The position numbers and the translations under genes were made by a program. DNA of 64,000 bases from Kiloniella majae (lineage in GTDB: Bacteria > Pseudomonadota > Alphaproteobacteria > Kiloniellales > Kiloniellaceae): the NCBI RefSeq assembly GCF_002118315.1, contig NZ_MTSZ01000005.1, forward strand, positions 124,001-188,000, given 5' to 3'. Of the stretch, positions 28,388-36,602 are shown one piece after another (positions within the stretch are counted from its first letter, which is position 1; each line of letters opens with the position of its first letter). The notes below the pieces were generated by a model. That model ran no database searches, was not told where the DNA came from, and saw nothing but the letters and a program-made list of their open reading frames with translations.

Positions 28388-29350
28388 CTACAAGCGTTTT
28401 GATAAATGAACCCCAGCCAACATACAGCGGACTGAGCCTCCCGCTTTCTCTATTGTTGGAATAGCCAAGGTCACAATGGGAAGGCACTGTTCAATCTGAG
28501 TTATCTGTTCACCACTCAAAGCCCTATAGGCTGTCTCTGACATCACAAGAAGCGGGCCATTTGCGCCTTGAACTTCCAACATATTTCCCGAAAATGAAGC
28601 AACTTGCTCCTCGGAAAGTTCAAGAATTTTCCGTCCCGTATCTTTAAGCCTTCTCATCAACGTTGCTCTATCACCATTGTCCCGCACCAATTCTGCACCA
28701 ACGAGGACAAGCTCACTTGCAATACACATCAAAACATTTGTGTGATAGACGGCATGACCTTTACTATCAACAGCCTCAAAAATTATGGGCTCATAGTTAA
28801 ACTGCGAGCAAAACCGTTCCAGTAAAATCGGATCAGATCGTCGGGATTTACATACGTAGGTTACGCGCTCTATGTGATCCAGAACCATTGCCCCTGTCCC
28901 CTCAAGAAACAGCCCATCCTCCTCAAACCCTGAATAATCAACAATGTCTTGAACACGGTAGTTTTTCTTAAGCAACTCGATGATATCTGTACGACGTTCT
29001 TTTCGCCGGTTTTTTGCAAACATCGGATAAATAGCAACACGTCCGCCTGCGTGCGTCGAAAACCAGTTATTTGGGAAAACTGAATCAGGCGTTTGGCAGC
29101 TTTCATCTTCAAAAACATGAACTTTTACACCATGCGATCTCAGCACCTTAATAACATTAGATACTTCATGATAGGCCTCAACTTTGTCTTCCTGCCCTGC
29201 ACCCGCCATCTTGTCCTGAAAGCTGTTATCTACAGCCGTTTCAGGGTTTGCAACAAAATGATGTGGCCGTATAACAATGACGGCCACCGGCGTTTGAGGA
29301 CTACTCCTCACATGACGAGGCGATCCATCAGGGGCAGTTAACAACGACAT
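28388..29350 (-). CDS. ctlX: CtlX-family citrulline/arginine hydrolase
   Basis: 320 aa, amidinotransferase/arginine-deiminase fold. The N-terminus (VAVIVIRPHHFVANPETAVDN) is typical of the CtlX group (citrulline utilisation hydrolase). DSVFPNNWFSTH is the guanidine-binding Asp loop, HAVYHTNVLMCI holds the catalytic His, and GGSVRCMLAGVHL holds the catalytic Cys near the C-terminus. RBS GAGGAAAC precedes ATG 29350. An Lrp regulator is divergent 174 bp away, and a Nudix gene follows. The role in citrulline or arginine breakdown is inferred from the family. Confidence 0.88.
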   Translation of the reverse strand: MSLLTAPDGSPRHVRSSPQTPVAVIVIRPHHFVANPETAVDNSFQDKMAGAGQEDKVEAYHEVSNVIKVLRSHGVKVHVFEDESCQTPDSVFPNNWFSTHAGGRVAIYPMFAKNRRKERRTDIIELLKKNYRVQDIVDYSGFEEDGLFLEGTGAMVLDHIERVTYVCKSRRSDPILLERFCSQFNYEPIIFEAVDSKGHAVYHTNVLMCIASELVLVGAELVRDNGDRATLMRRLKDTGRKILELSEEQVASFSGNMLEVQGANGPLLVMSETAYRALSGEQITQIEQCLPIVTLAIPTIEKAGGSVRCMLAGVHLSKRL

Positions 29351-29523
29351 ATCTTTAGTTTCCTCTATCTAATAAAGTACTCTGCTCAAGCAATTTGTTC
29401 GGATTAGAAGAAGAATTTAGAGGGTAGAAAATTTAATTAATATGCCAATTATCTACAAATATTTACATATTTTTGTACATATTTTATACTCAAAATATAA
29501 ATTAGCTAAAAACTCACTTTCAT

Positions 29524-29949
29524 ATGCATAAATTTGATTCGCTGGACCGGGAAATAATCGCCATCTTAAGAAAAGATGGTCGCGCACCGCTTTCTAAACT
29601 TTCAGAAATTCTAGGTGCATCAAGAGGTACGATACAGAACAGGTTGGATCGACTTTTAAATTCTGGCGCTCTGTTGGGGTTTACCGTCAGGGTAAGAGAA
29701 GATAGCGAGCCTGATCTAATCAAAGCAATCATGTCGATAGAAGTAATGGGAAAATCAACAACCCAGGTCATTCAGAAGTTAAGAGGAATGCCAGAACTGG
29801 TAAAGCTGCATACAACGAATGGCAACTGGGATCTCGTCGCAGAAATACAGGTATCAAGTTTACAGGAGTTCGATACTGTACTGCGAAATGTGCGGAGTAT
29901 CGATGGAATTCTTAACAGCGAAACCAGCCTGCTTTTGAGCTCTGTTTAA
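29524..29949 (+). CDS. Lrp/AsnC-family regulator
   Basis: 141 aa. HTH at residues 5-50 (LDREIIAILRKDGRAPLSKL, then RGTIQNRLDRLL), followed by the RAM effector domain (KLHTTNGNWDLVAEIQVSSL). It is divergent from ctlX. In several alphaproteobacteria an Lrp-type gene next to arginine-related enzymes is the pathway regulator, and that is likely here. The gap between the two starts is very AT-rich. Confidence 0.9.
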   Translation: MHKFDSLDREIIAILRKDGRAPLSKLSEILGASRGTIQNRLDRLLNSGALLGFTVRVREDSEPDLIKAIMSIEVMGKSTTQVIQKLRGMPELVKLHTTNGNWDLVAEIQVSSLQEFDTVLRNVRSIDGILNSETSLLLSSV

Positions 29950-30025
29950 ATAAATGAAAACACGCACAGCTTGATGCAGTAGCCTACGACACTAACGCAA
30001 AGACAGGAAATTGTACCCCTAGCCC

Positions 30026-30286
30026 TTAAACAGTAATGTTCAGAAACGACCCACGCGGGAGTATCCTGCCCGATTCAGCTGCAATTTTTGCTGCTTCAAA
30101 AAGCTCTTTAAGGCGCTCTGTAATACCAAAACTTCTGAGATCACCGGTAAAGGGCTTCAGGGCCTTTTGAACCGTCAATCTTGCAGGAGCTGTTTCTTTC
30201 TTAATTTCAGAAGGTTGCTGTTTTGTGATTCCATCAGGCGATACACCTGAAAAGAATCCAGCATCCCTTTTATTGGAAATTTTCAT
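30026..30286 (-). CDS. Hypothetical protein, 86 aa
   Basis: Not recognised. The product starts MKISNKRDAGFFSGVS and is hydrophilic and basic in its first half. The C-terminal half is probably helical (ITERLKELFEAAKIAAESGR). There is no signal peptide or membrane span. The sequence just before the ATG is pyrimidine-rich (TTCTTCTCTC), so there is no good ribosome site, which lowers confidence. The codon pattern nevertheless looks coding. It is convergent with the Lrp gene. Confidence 0.5.
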   Translation of the reverse strand: MKISNKRDAGFFSGVSPDGITKQQPSEIKKETAPARLTVQKALKPFTGDLRSFGITERLKELFEAAKIAAESGRILPRGSFLNITV

Positions 30287-30640
30287 GAGAGAAGAATGAC
30301 CAAATCCTGTAAATAATACGTTAACCGCAACTCAATAAAACGGGACCAGATAACATTTCAAGTCCGCAACTCTTTTTAAGAGAATAAATATTCATAATTA
30401 TAGCGCATAAGTTATCACCAACTAATCACTCTGGATTTTCTCACTGTATATTTAGGCCGATTCTTTTAATGAAACTTTTGTTAACCATACAGAACTTGCC
30501 ATCAACTACACACCTAAACTACTATATTTAGTATCCATTAAGTCAACACATACACATCACCTAATAGATTAACGAAAAAGTTAAGACTATTTTCATAAAT
30601 TTTGACGTAATTGTTTGTTAACAAGTGAATCTACTTAAGC
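30287..30640. other. AT-rich intergenic region
   Basis: 354 bp between the 86-aa ORF and the DUF2336 gene. It is markedly AT-rich, particularly 30360-30620, with several TTAAC/GTTAAC repeats near 30475 and 30618. It should carry the promoters of both flanking genes. No ORF, RNA fold or strong hairpin stands out. Confidence 0.5.
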
Positions 30641-31897
30641 GTGGATTCTCTTGATATAATAAGGATCAATGCAGCCAATAATGGCTGTGAACGCGCAAGT
30701 AGCGCACCGGGGTATAAGGAAGCGGGGGTTCCCTTGCCGGAAAACCAGGATAATAACTTGCAAAAGTTGCTGTCGATGGCACTAGACCGCTCGGTCAAAG
30801 GCCGGGAAACGCTTGCGCGTACGATAGGGCAACTTTTCTCTGAAGAAGAACGCGTTCTTTCCGAACTGGAAAGGGCGTTGATGACTGATATCCTGGGCAA
30901 ACTGATAAGCGATGTTGAGCAGCTCGTACGACAAGCTTTAAGTGAAGAGTTAGCTTCAACTAAAACCGTTCCTCATGAATTGATTTTAATGCTCGCAAAT
31001 GACGACATTGAAGTCGCCCGTCCCATCTTAATGAATAGTAATATCCTTCAGGATCAGGATCTGGTCGATATTATTAAATCCCGCACGCATCAACATCAGC
31101 TTTCAATAGCTCTTCGAAACGAACTTAGCAGCGACGTTTCTGACGCCCTTGTTAACACAGGAAAAAAAGACGTCATCAAAACACTGCTCGAGAACAAAAA
31201 TGCTTCTATTTCAGAACTTACTTTGGAATATTTAGCCGACCAGTCCCGACGCATTGATGATTTCCAAGAACCGCTTGTTAATCGTGAGGACCTGCCGGCT
31301 CATTTGGCTGAACGAATGTACTGGTGGGTATCTGCCGCTCTAAGATCACACATCCTCAAGAATTTTCCGGTGGATATCCAGGAAATCGATAACAAGATCC
31401 AGTCTGGCATTCACAAACTTGTCGATCAGGATAGAGTTTCTCCTCAACCGCACGCCCCGGCAACACAACTCGCCCAGAAATTAAAACAAAACAATTTGCT
31501 AACCGTCGACAGTTTGGTTCAAGCCCTTCGGCAAGGGGAAGTAGAGCTCTTCGAAAGTATGTTCTGCGAAATGAGTGGTTTTAGGCCAGGCGGCTTACGA
31601 AAAGCTCTTTACGAGACCAAAGGCGAAGGCATTGCAATTCTGTGCCTTGCCATGGGTATACCAAAACAAACATTTGCGACCATCTTTCTATTGAGCCGCA
31701 AAGGAAACCCCCGAGGGCATAAAACTGACCCCCGGGATCTTTCCCGGGCGATGCTCATCTATGACAAAGTCAGTAAAGATGACGCCCAATTGATTACAGA
31801 TTCTTGGCGAATGGACCCCAAATATCAAGACGCAATCAGCGAAATTGATACAGCTTCCACAGATAAAAAATCAGCAAGTGGGGCAAAGGCGTCGTGA
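30641..31897 (+). CDS. DUF2336 domain protein
   Basis: Up to 418 aa. The body is helical repeat-like (HEAT-like spacing) and matches DUF2336, a domain nearly confined to alphaproteobacteria and of unknown function. Segments such as LMLANDDIEVARPILMNS and LRNELSSDVSDALV are typical. The start is uncertain: GTG 30641 gives the full frame. TTG 30734, with AAGGAAGCGGGGG upstream, gives MPENQDNNLQKLL and has the better ribosome site. Its stop overlaps the histidine-kinase start by one base, so the two proteins probably work together. Confidence 0.82.
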   Translation: MDSLDIIRINAANNGCERASSAPGYKEAGVPLPENQDNNLQKLLSMALDRSVKGRETLARTIGQLFSEEERVLSELERALMTDILGKLISDVEQLVRQALSEELASTKTVPHELILMLANDDIEVARPILMNSNILQDQDLVDIIKSRTHQHQLSIALRNELSSDVSDALVNTGKKDVIKTLLENKNASISELTLEYLADQSRRIDDFQEPLVNREDLPAHLAERMYWWVSAALRSHILKNFPVDIQEIDNKIQSGIHKLVDQDRVSPQPHAPATQLAQKLKQNNLLTVDSLVQALRQGEVELFESMFCEMSGFRPGGLRKALYETKGEGIAILCLAMGIPKQTFATIFLLSRKGNPRGHKTDPRDLSRAMLIYDKVSKDDAQLITDSWRMDPKYQDAISEIDTASTDKKSASGAKAS

Positions 31898-33465
31898 TGG
31901 TAAAAGAAACGAAGGGTCGTATCGTGAAGCTCCCTAAAGATCGCGATACAAAAAGCAAAAGCGCTGGCCTTCCCCATAATTTGAGTGGCTCGTTCGAAAT
32001 TATCTCTGCCTTAAAGAACGATATCGTTCACAACGGCCCTCCTACCTGTGTCATAAGCAATGAAGGTCAGGTTATATTTGCGAACGAGGCCTACGAAGCG
32101 ATTGCAGCGGAAATGGAAGATGCAGGCTTAATTGAAAATGCAATTGCCCCTCCCTATAGCCCAGCAGAGATCGCGGCTATAAAATCTGCAGGTGGCAGCA
32201 ATCCTGATGAATACACAATCATTGTTAATAAGAAGGCCCAGCACTATCTGGCCTCTTATCACTTTATAAATGCAACGAACATGCACCCCGGCGCAACTGC
32301 CGTCGTTTTGCAACCTCATGATGAAAATGCTCAGCTAAAAGAAGTTCTGGGTTCTGTACAAAGCCGCCTGAATGACATGAGCCGCTTGGTCTCTGACTGG
32401 ACATGGGAAACAGACAAAGACCTGAACTTTACTTATGTATCACCACAGGTTCAAAAGGCCTTGGGATATCACCCAAGTGAGCTTCTGGGACGCAGTATCA
32501 AAGATCTGGTTGTAGAAGAACCAGATCATATATTTGCCAACACAAAAGCCACGGGCACTCACAAACCTTTTAGAGATGAACAGCTAACAATTCTGAGCAG
32601 ATCCGGCGAAGAACGCCTTTTCCTGGTCAGTGGCCTCGCCTTTTATACCAACGAAACCAGAGCTTATGCCGGGTATCGCGGCAGTGCCCGAGACGTTACA
32701 GAACAACAACATCAACAAGGCGCGCTCAGAACAGCCAAAGAAACGGCTGAAGTCGCCAACCGTGCAAAGTCAGAGTTTCTGGCGAATATGAGCCACGAGC
32801 TCCGAACTCCTTTGAATGCCATTATCGGGTTTTCCGAAATGATGTCATCACAGCTTCTGGGGCCTCTTGGAAACAAACAATATCATGAATATTCCCATGA
32901 TATTCATACCTCTGCCCGCCACCTTTTGAGCGTGATTAATGACATCCTTGATGTGGCAAAGATTGAGGCAGGAAAGCTTGAGTTACTTGAAGATGCCACA
33001 GACCCTCTGAAACTGGCTGTGTCCGTTCAACGCCTGATGATTGAACGCGCAGAAAATGCCGGGTTGAAGCTAAAACTCTCTTTACCGTCAAAACTTCCCA
33101 TGCTGCATGCAGATCAGCGTAAACTGAAACAAGTTCTCATCAATCTACTCGCAAACTCTGTGAAGTTCACGCCATCTGGTGGCATTGTCGAACTTGCTGG
33201 CGGCGTAAATGATGATGGTGATTTTGAATTCATCGTCATGGATACGGGCATTGGCATGTCCGAAGAAGATATCCCGAAAGCATTTGAACCCTTTGCACAG
33301 ATCGACAGCACTTTAAGCCGGCAATTCGATGGAACAGGCCTTGGTCTTCCTCTAGCTCAGGGATTAGTCCGATTACACGGCGGCGAGTTGGAAATGACCA
33401 GCAACCCAGGTGAAGGGACTTCGGTTAAGTGTGTATTGCCAGGCTCCAGAATACTACCTTCTTAG
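31897..33465 (+). CDS. PAS-containing sensor histidine kinase
   Basis: 522 aa from ATG 31897 (GTG 31894 also possible). There are no membrane spans, so it is cytosolic. A first PAS-like region lies at about 45-140 (CVISNEGQVIFANEAYEAI) and a second PAS at about 155-270 (DWTWETDKDLNFTYVSPQV). HisKA follows with NMSHELRTPLNAIIGFSEM (His300), then HATPase_c with INLLANSVKFTP, DTGIGMSEED and GTGLGLPLAQGL. No receiver domain or response regulator is nearby. Coupling to a DUF2336 gene suggests that protein is a partner. Confidence 0.93.
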   Translation: MVKETKGRIVKLPKDRDTKSKSAGLPHNLSGSFEIISALKNDIVHNGPPTCVISNEGQVIFANEAYEAIAAEMEDAGLIENAIAPPYSPAEIAAIKSAGGSNPDEYTIIVNKKAQHYLASYHFINATNMHPGATAVVLQPHDENAQLKEVLGSVQSRLNDMSRLVSDWTWETDKDLNFTYVSPQVQKALGYHPSELLGRSIKDLVVEEPDHIFANTKATGTHKPFRDEQLTILSRSGEERLFLVSGLAFYTNETRAYAGYRGSARDVTEQQHQQGALRTAKETAEVANRAKSEFLANMSHELRTPLNAIIGFSEMMSSQLLGPLGNKQYHEYSHDIHTSARHLLSVINDILDVAKIEAGKLELLEDATDPLKLAVSVQRLMIERAENAGLKLKLSLPSKLPMLHADQRKLKQVLINLLANSVKFTPSGGIVELAGGVNDDGDFEFIVMDTGIGMSEEDIPKAFEPFAQIDSTLSRQFDGTGLGLPLAQGLVRLHGGELEMTSNPGEGTSVKCVLPGSRILPS

Positions 33466-33589
33466 AACATCCCACAGCATACTGTCTTTGATTTTAAATA
33501 TTTTGCACTGCACAAAACAGATGCTTTCATTCCATTCCCTGTGCTAGGCTTTTGCTCTCTTCTTTTTAGTCCGGAGTCTGAAACCGGGT

Positions 33590-34327
33590 ATGCACAACAC
33601 ACCTGACAATTTTGGCTCTATCCGAGCCGCCTATATCCAGGGGGCCAAAGATGCCCTCACAATCCCTGCGCTTATACTGGGCAGCACCTATATGGGTTTT
33701 GGTGCACTGGTAAGCGAAACTGGGCTGGAAGTATGGCACGCCCTTATTTCAACGGCTGTTAACTGGGCTATCCCCGGGCAAATCGCCACGATGGAACTCT
33801 ACGCAATCAATGCATCCCTCTTTGCGATTGCCGCAGCGGTTGGCTTGATTAATTGCCGGCTGATGCCGATGACAATTGTTTTGATGCCCTTCATCCGCAA
33901 CAAGAAAACACCTAAAATTGTTTATTATTTCATGAGCAATTTCATCGCGGTTACCGGATGGGCCGCGGCGATGAAACAGTGTCCGAGATTGCCTGAAGAA
34001 CAACGTCTTCCTTACTTTACCGGCTTTGTCGTTCCCCTGTGGTCTGTTTGCATGCTCGCAACATACATTGGATATCACCTCCCCGGCCTGTTACCTGCAG
34101 AAGTAACGATGGGGCTGGTTTTTTTAAATCCTGTTTATTTCATGCTGGTTTTTCTTGCTGACTTCACCCAGCCCGGCCGGCCGACAGCCCTCATTCTCGG
34201 TGCCATCCTGGGGCCATTGACCTTCTTGCTCACACCAAATTGGAGCTTACTCATCACCGGACTTGTTGCCGGCACAGTTGCTTTCTTGATCAGTGAACAC
34301 AAACACAAGAAGGCCCAATCACAATGA
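33590..34327 (+). CDS. azlC: AzlC-family branched-chain amino acid exporter, large subunit
   Basis: 245 aa. AzlC-type: QGAKDALTIPALILGSTYMGFGAL opens the protein (cited in part), with about seven predicted spans. AzlC and AzlD form a two-component exporter for branched-chain amino acids or analogues such as azaleucine. The stop overlaps azlD by four bases (ATGA). It stands between the histidine kinase and pgk, with no adjacent Lrp regulator. Confidence 0.88.
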   Translation: MHNTPDNFGSIRAAYIQGAKDALTIPALILGSTYMGFGALVSETGLEVWHALISTAVNWAIPGQIATMELYAINASLFAIAAAVGLINCRLMPMTIVLMPFIRNKKTPKIVYYFMSNFIAVTGWAAAMKQCPRLPEEQRLPYFTGFVVPLWSVCMLATYIGYHLPGLLPAEVTMGLVFLNPVYFMLVFLADFTQPGRPTALILGAILGPLTFLLTPNWSLLITGLVAGTVAFLISEHKHKKAQSQ

Positions 34328-34683
34328 ACGAGCTAGACAACTTGTTAAGTGCCGACTTTATGGCTCCTATGGCTGCATTAGGAGTTGCAGCTGCTGTTAC
34401 CTACTTCTGGCGTGGATTGGGTGTTGCCGTGTCTGGAAAAATGGATAAAGACAGTGCTGTTTTCCGATGGGTTACCTGTGTTGCTTATGCTTTACTCGCT
34501 GGCTTAATCGCTCGCATGATCCTTCTCCCCATAGGCCCGCTGGCGGAACTTGGTCTGGAACAGCGTGCTGGCGCAACAATCATCTCTCTCGCTGTATTCT
34601 TTCTTACGAGAAAAAATCTACTCGCTGGCGTCACAGCTGGTGCAACGGCACTGGTCTTGATGGCAAAACTGGGACCTCTTTAG
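34324..34683 (+). CDS. azlD: AzlD-family exporter, small subunit
   Basis: 119 aa, about four membrane spans. VTYFWRGLGVAVSGKM and the C-terminal GVTAGATALVLM are typical of AzlD. It overlaps azlC by four bases, and the two subunits are thought to act together in the inner membrane. It is convergent with pgk, 38 bp away. Confidence 0.85.
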   Translation: MNELDNLLSADFMAPMAALGVAAAVTYFWRGLGVAVSGKMDKDSAVFRWVTCVAYALLAGLIARMILLPIGPLAELGLEQRAGATIISLAVFFLTRKNLLAGVTAGATALVLMAKLGPL

Positions 34684-34721
34684 AGATCCCAGTTCGCTGC
34701 TAAATCGTAGCTTTTTGGACC

Positions 34722-35924
34722 TTAAGCCGCATCTTCCAAGGCTTTAACCCCGGGAAGAGTCTTTCCTTCCAACCATTCGAGGAAGGCACCACCTGCGGTC
34801 GAGATGTAAGAAAAATTCTCATCAGCCCCTGCATGGACCAACGCGGCAACGGTATCACCACCACCAGCAACGGTAAGCAATTCCTCCGATACGGTCAAAG
34901 TTGCAGCGGCCTGAGCAACTGAATTTGTCGCAGCATCAAATGGCTCTGTTTCAAAGCAACCAAGCGGGCCGTTCCAAACCAGTGTCTTACAGTTTTTTAA
35001 TTCAGCAATTATTTCTTGTGCTGTCTGGCTACCTGCATCCAAAATCATTTGGTTATCAGGAACCGATGATGTCTCGACAGTAGATGTTGGAACATTCTCA
35101 GCCAGCGTTTCCGCAACGACAACATCAGAAGGCAACATAACTTTACAATTTTGTGCCTCAGCTTCCTTTAGAATAGCACGTGCTGTATCCGCCATTTCAT
35201 GCTCGCAAAGCGAACGTCCGACTTCAATACCTTGTGCATTCAAGAATGTGTTGGCCATGCCACCACCAATAACCAGGACGTCAACTTTCCCCACAAGATT
35301 ACTAAGCAGGTCCAGTTTTGTTGATACCTTTGCCCCGCCAACCAAGGCAGCAAGAGGGCGTTTGGGTTGCCCCAAAGCCTGTGAGAGATGCTCAAGTTCA
35401 GTTTGCATCAAACGACCCGCCGCCGCAGGAAGTAATCGGGCCAGACCATCCGTCGAGGCATGTGCGCGATGTGCCGCAGAAAAAGCATCGTTAATATAGA
35501 CATCACCAAGTTTTGCAAGTTCCTGCGCAAAGGAAGCATCATTGGCTTCTTCTCCGGCATGGAACCTGAGGTTTTCAAGTAATAGTATTTCCCCGTTTGC
35601 TAAGGCATCAATCTGGGTAGACACTTCAGCGCCGATACAATTGTTCGCAAAGACAACCTTTTCCCCACCCAAGGCATCAGAAAGCCCTTCAACAACCGGT
35701 GCCAAACTCATTTCTGGAACAACATTACCTTTGGGGCGGCCAAAATGAGCCATCAGGACTATCTTTGCGCCTTGCGCCTTTAGGTCACGTATTGTTGGCA
35801 ATACCCGAACAATACGGCTGTTATCGGTGATTTTGCCATCCCTGATCGGTACGTTAAAATCTACTCTGACAAGCGTACGCCTTCCGCTCAACTCAAGATC
35901 GTCAATAGTTTTAAATTGGGACAT
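34722..35924 (-). CDS. pgk: Phosphoglycerate kinase
   Basis: 400 aa. Interconverts 1,3-bisphosphoglycerate plus ADP and 3-phosphoglycerate plus ATP. The [18 protein letters not shown] signature is at residues 14-31. MAHFGRPKG follows, KVSTKLDLL and the nucleotide-binding C-terminal GGGDTVAAL are intact. RBS CAGGAAG precedes ATG 35924. There is no gap next to it, so the glycolytic genes are dispersed here. The gene is divergent from the conserved hypothetical that follows. Confidence 0.97.
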   Translation of the reverse strand: MSQFKTIDDLELSGRRTLVRVDFNVPIRDGKITDNSRIVRVLPTIRDLKAQGAKIVLMAHFGRPKGNVVPEMSLAPVVEGLSDALGGEKVVFANNCIGAEVSTQIDALANGEILLLENLRFHAGEEANDASFAQELAKLGDVYINDAFSAAHRAHASTDGLARLLPAAAGRLMQTELEHLSQALGQPKRPLAALVGGAKVSTKLDLLSNLVGKVDVLVIGGGMANTFLNAQGIEVGRSLCEHEMADTARAILKEAEAQNCKVMLPSDVVVAETLAENVPTSTVETSSVPDNQMILDAGSQTAQEIIAELKNCKTLVWNGPLGCFETEPFDAATNSVAQAAATLTVSEELLTVAGGGDTVAALVHAGADENFSYISTAGGAFLEWLEGKTLPGVKALEDAA

Positions 35925-36153
35925 AATTACTTCCTGTTGTTCTTATGAGACTTTTGGTGAGACTTCTGGCGCCCAAATGGTTTCTTATTTACAACTAGCT
36001 TGTTATTTAAAGGAAGTGGTACAGAGTCACTCAATCAAATTCAAGCCCGAAGTGGGCTATCTGGCTCTAGCTAACAATAAGATTTGGCTTGTTACGCCCT
36101 TAAACGACATTAAGTCTGGATCAAAGGTAGATCAAAAAAGAGGAATGCATTTC

Positions 36154-36504
36154 GTGAATGACGTCATGGAACAAAAAATAAGAGCCGTTCTGAAGAATAC
36201 CGCGCAAAAGCACCAGACAATCAGTTATCGCATGCTGGCAATAGAGGCCGAAATTCCTGGCCCCCAAATCATTCACAAACTAACCCATAAACTCGAAGAC
36301 ATCATGCGAACAGATCACAGCAGTGGCGCTCTCTCGCTGGCTCCCCTTGCTGTTAGCCGTGGCGAACCCGCCATTCCACGTAGTGGCTTCTTTATCCTCT
36401 TGAGGGAACTCGGTCTTTATGATGGTCCTGATCAAGGAGACGAAGCAATAAAAAAGCACGATGCCTTACGAGAAGAAATTTACAGTGCGTTCACCACATC
36501 GTAA
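36154..36504 (+). CDS. Conserved hypothetical protein (alphaproteobacterial)
   Basis: About 116 aa from GTG 36154, chosen because AGAGGA lies nine to ten bases upstream. ATG 36145 or 36166 is possible; the frame stays open back to 35827, but that part overlaps the pgk start and looks non-coding. The protein has EQKIRAVLKNTAQKHQTISYRMLAIEAEIPGP (cited in part), then MRTDHSSGALSLAPLAVSR and PRSGFFILLRELGLYDGP. I recall similar short proteins of unknown function in related bacteria, with a winged-helix-like beginning. No function is assigned. Confidence 0.65.
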   Translation: MNDVMEQKIRAVLKNTAQKHQTISYRMLAIEAEIPGPQIIHKLTHKLEDIMRTDHSSGALSLAPLAVSRGEPAIPRSGFFILLRELGLYDGPDQGDEAIKKHDALREEIYSAFTTS

Positions 36505-36602
36505 ACATACAAAAACAGGATTGGCATCGACTCAACCCGTAGTGCCAACCCTGCTTGAAAATACCAAGAAACAATAATATCTCTAAGGTTCAGCTAAGAA
36601 TC

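Noticed and set aside
35827-36153. Longer start for the hypothetical downstream of the pgk start region
   Set aside because: The frame remains open but overlaps the pgk coding region and promoter; the later GTG has a proper ribosome site.
36520-36560. Inverted repeat TTGGCA...TGCCAA as terminator
   Set aside because: Six-base stem with a 16-base loop and no T run; not convincing.
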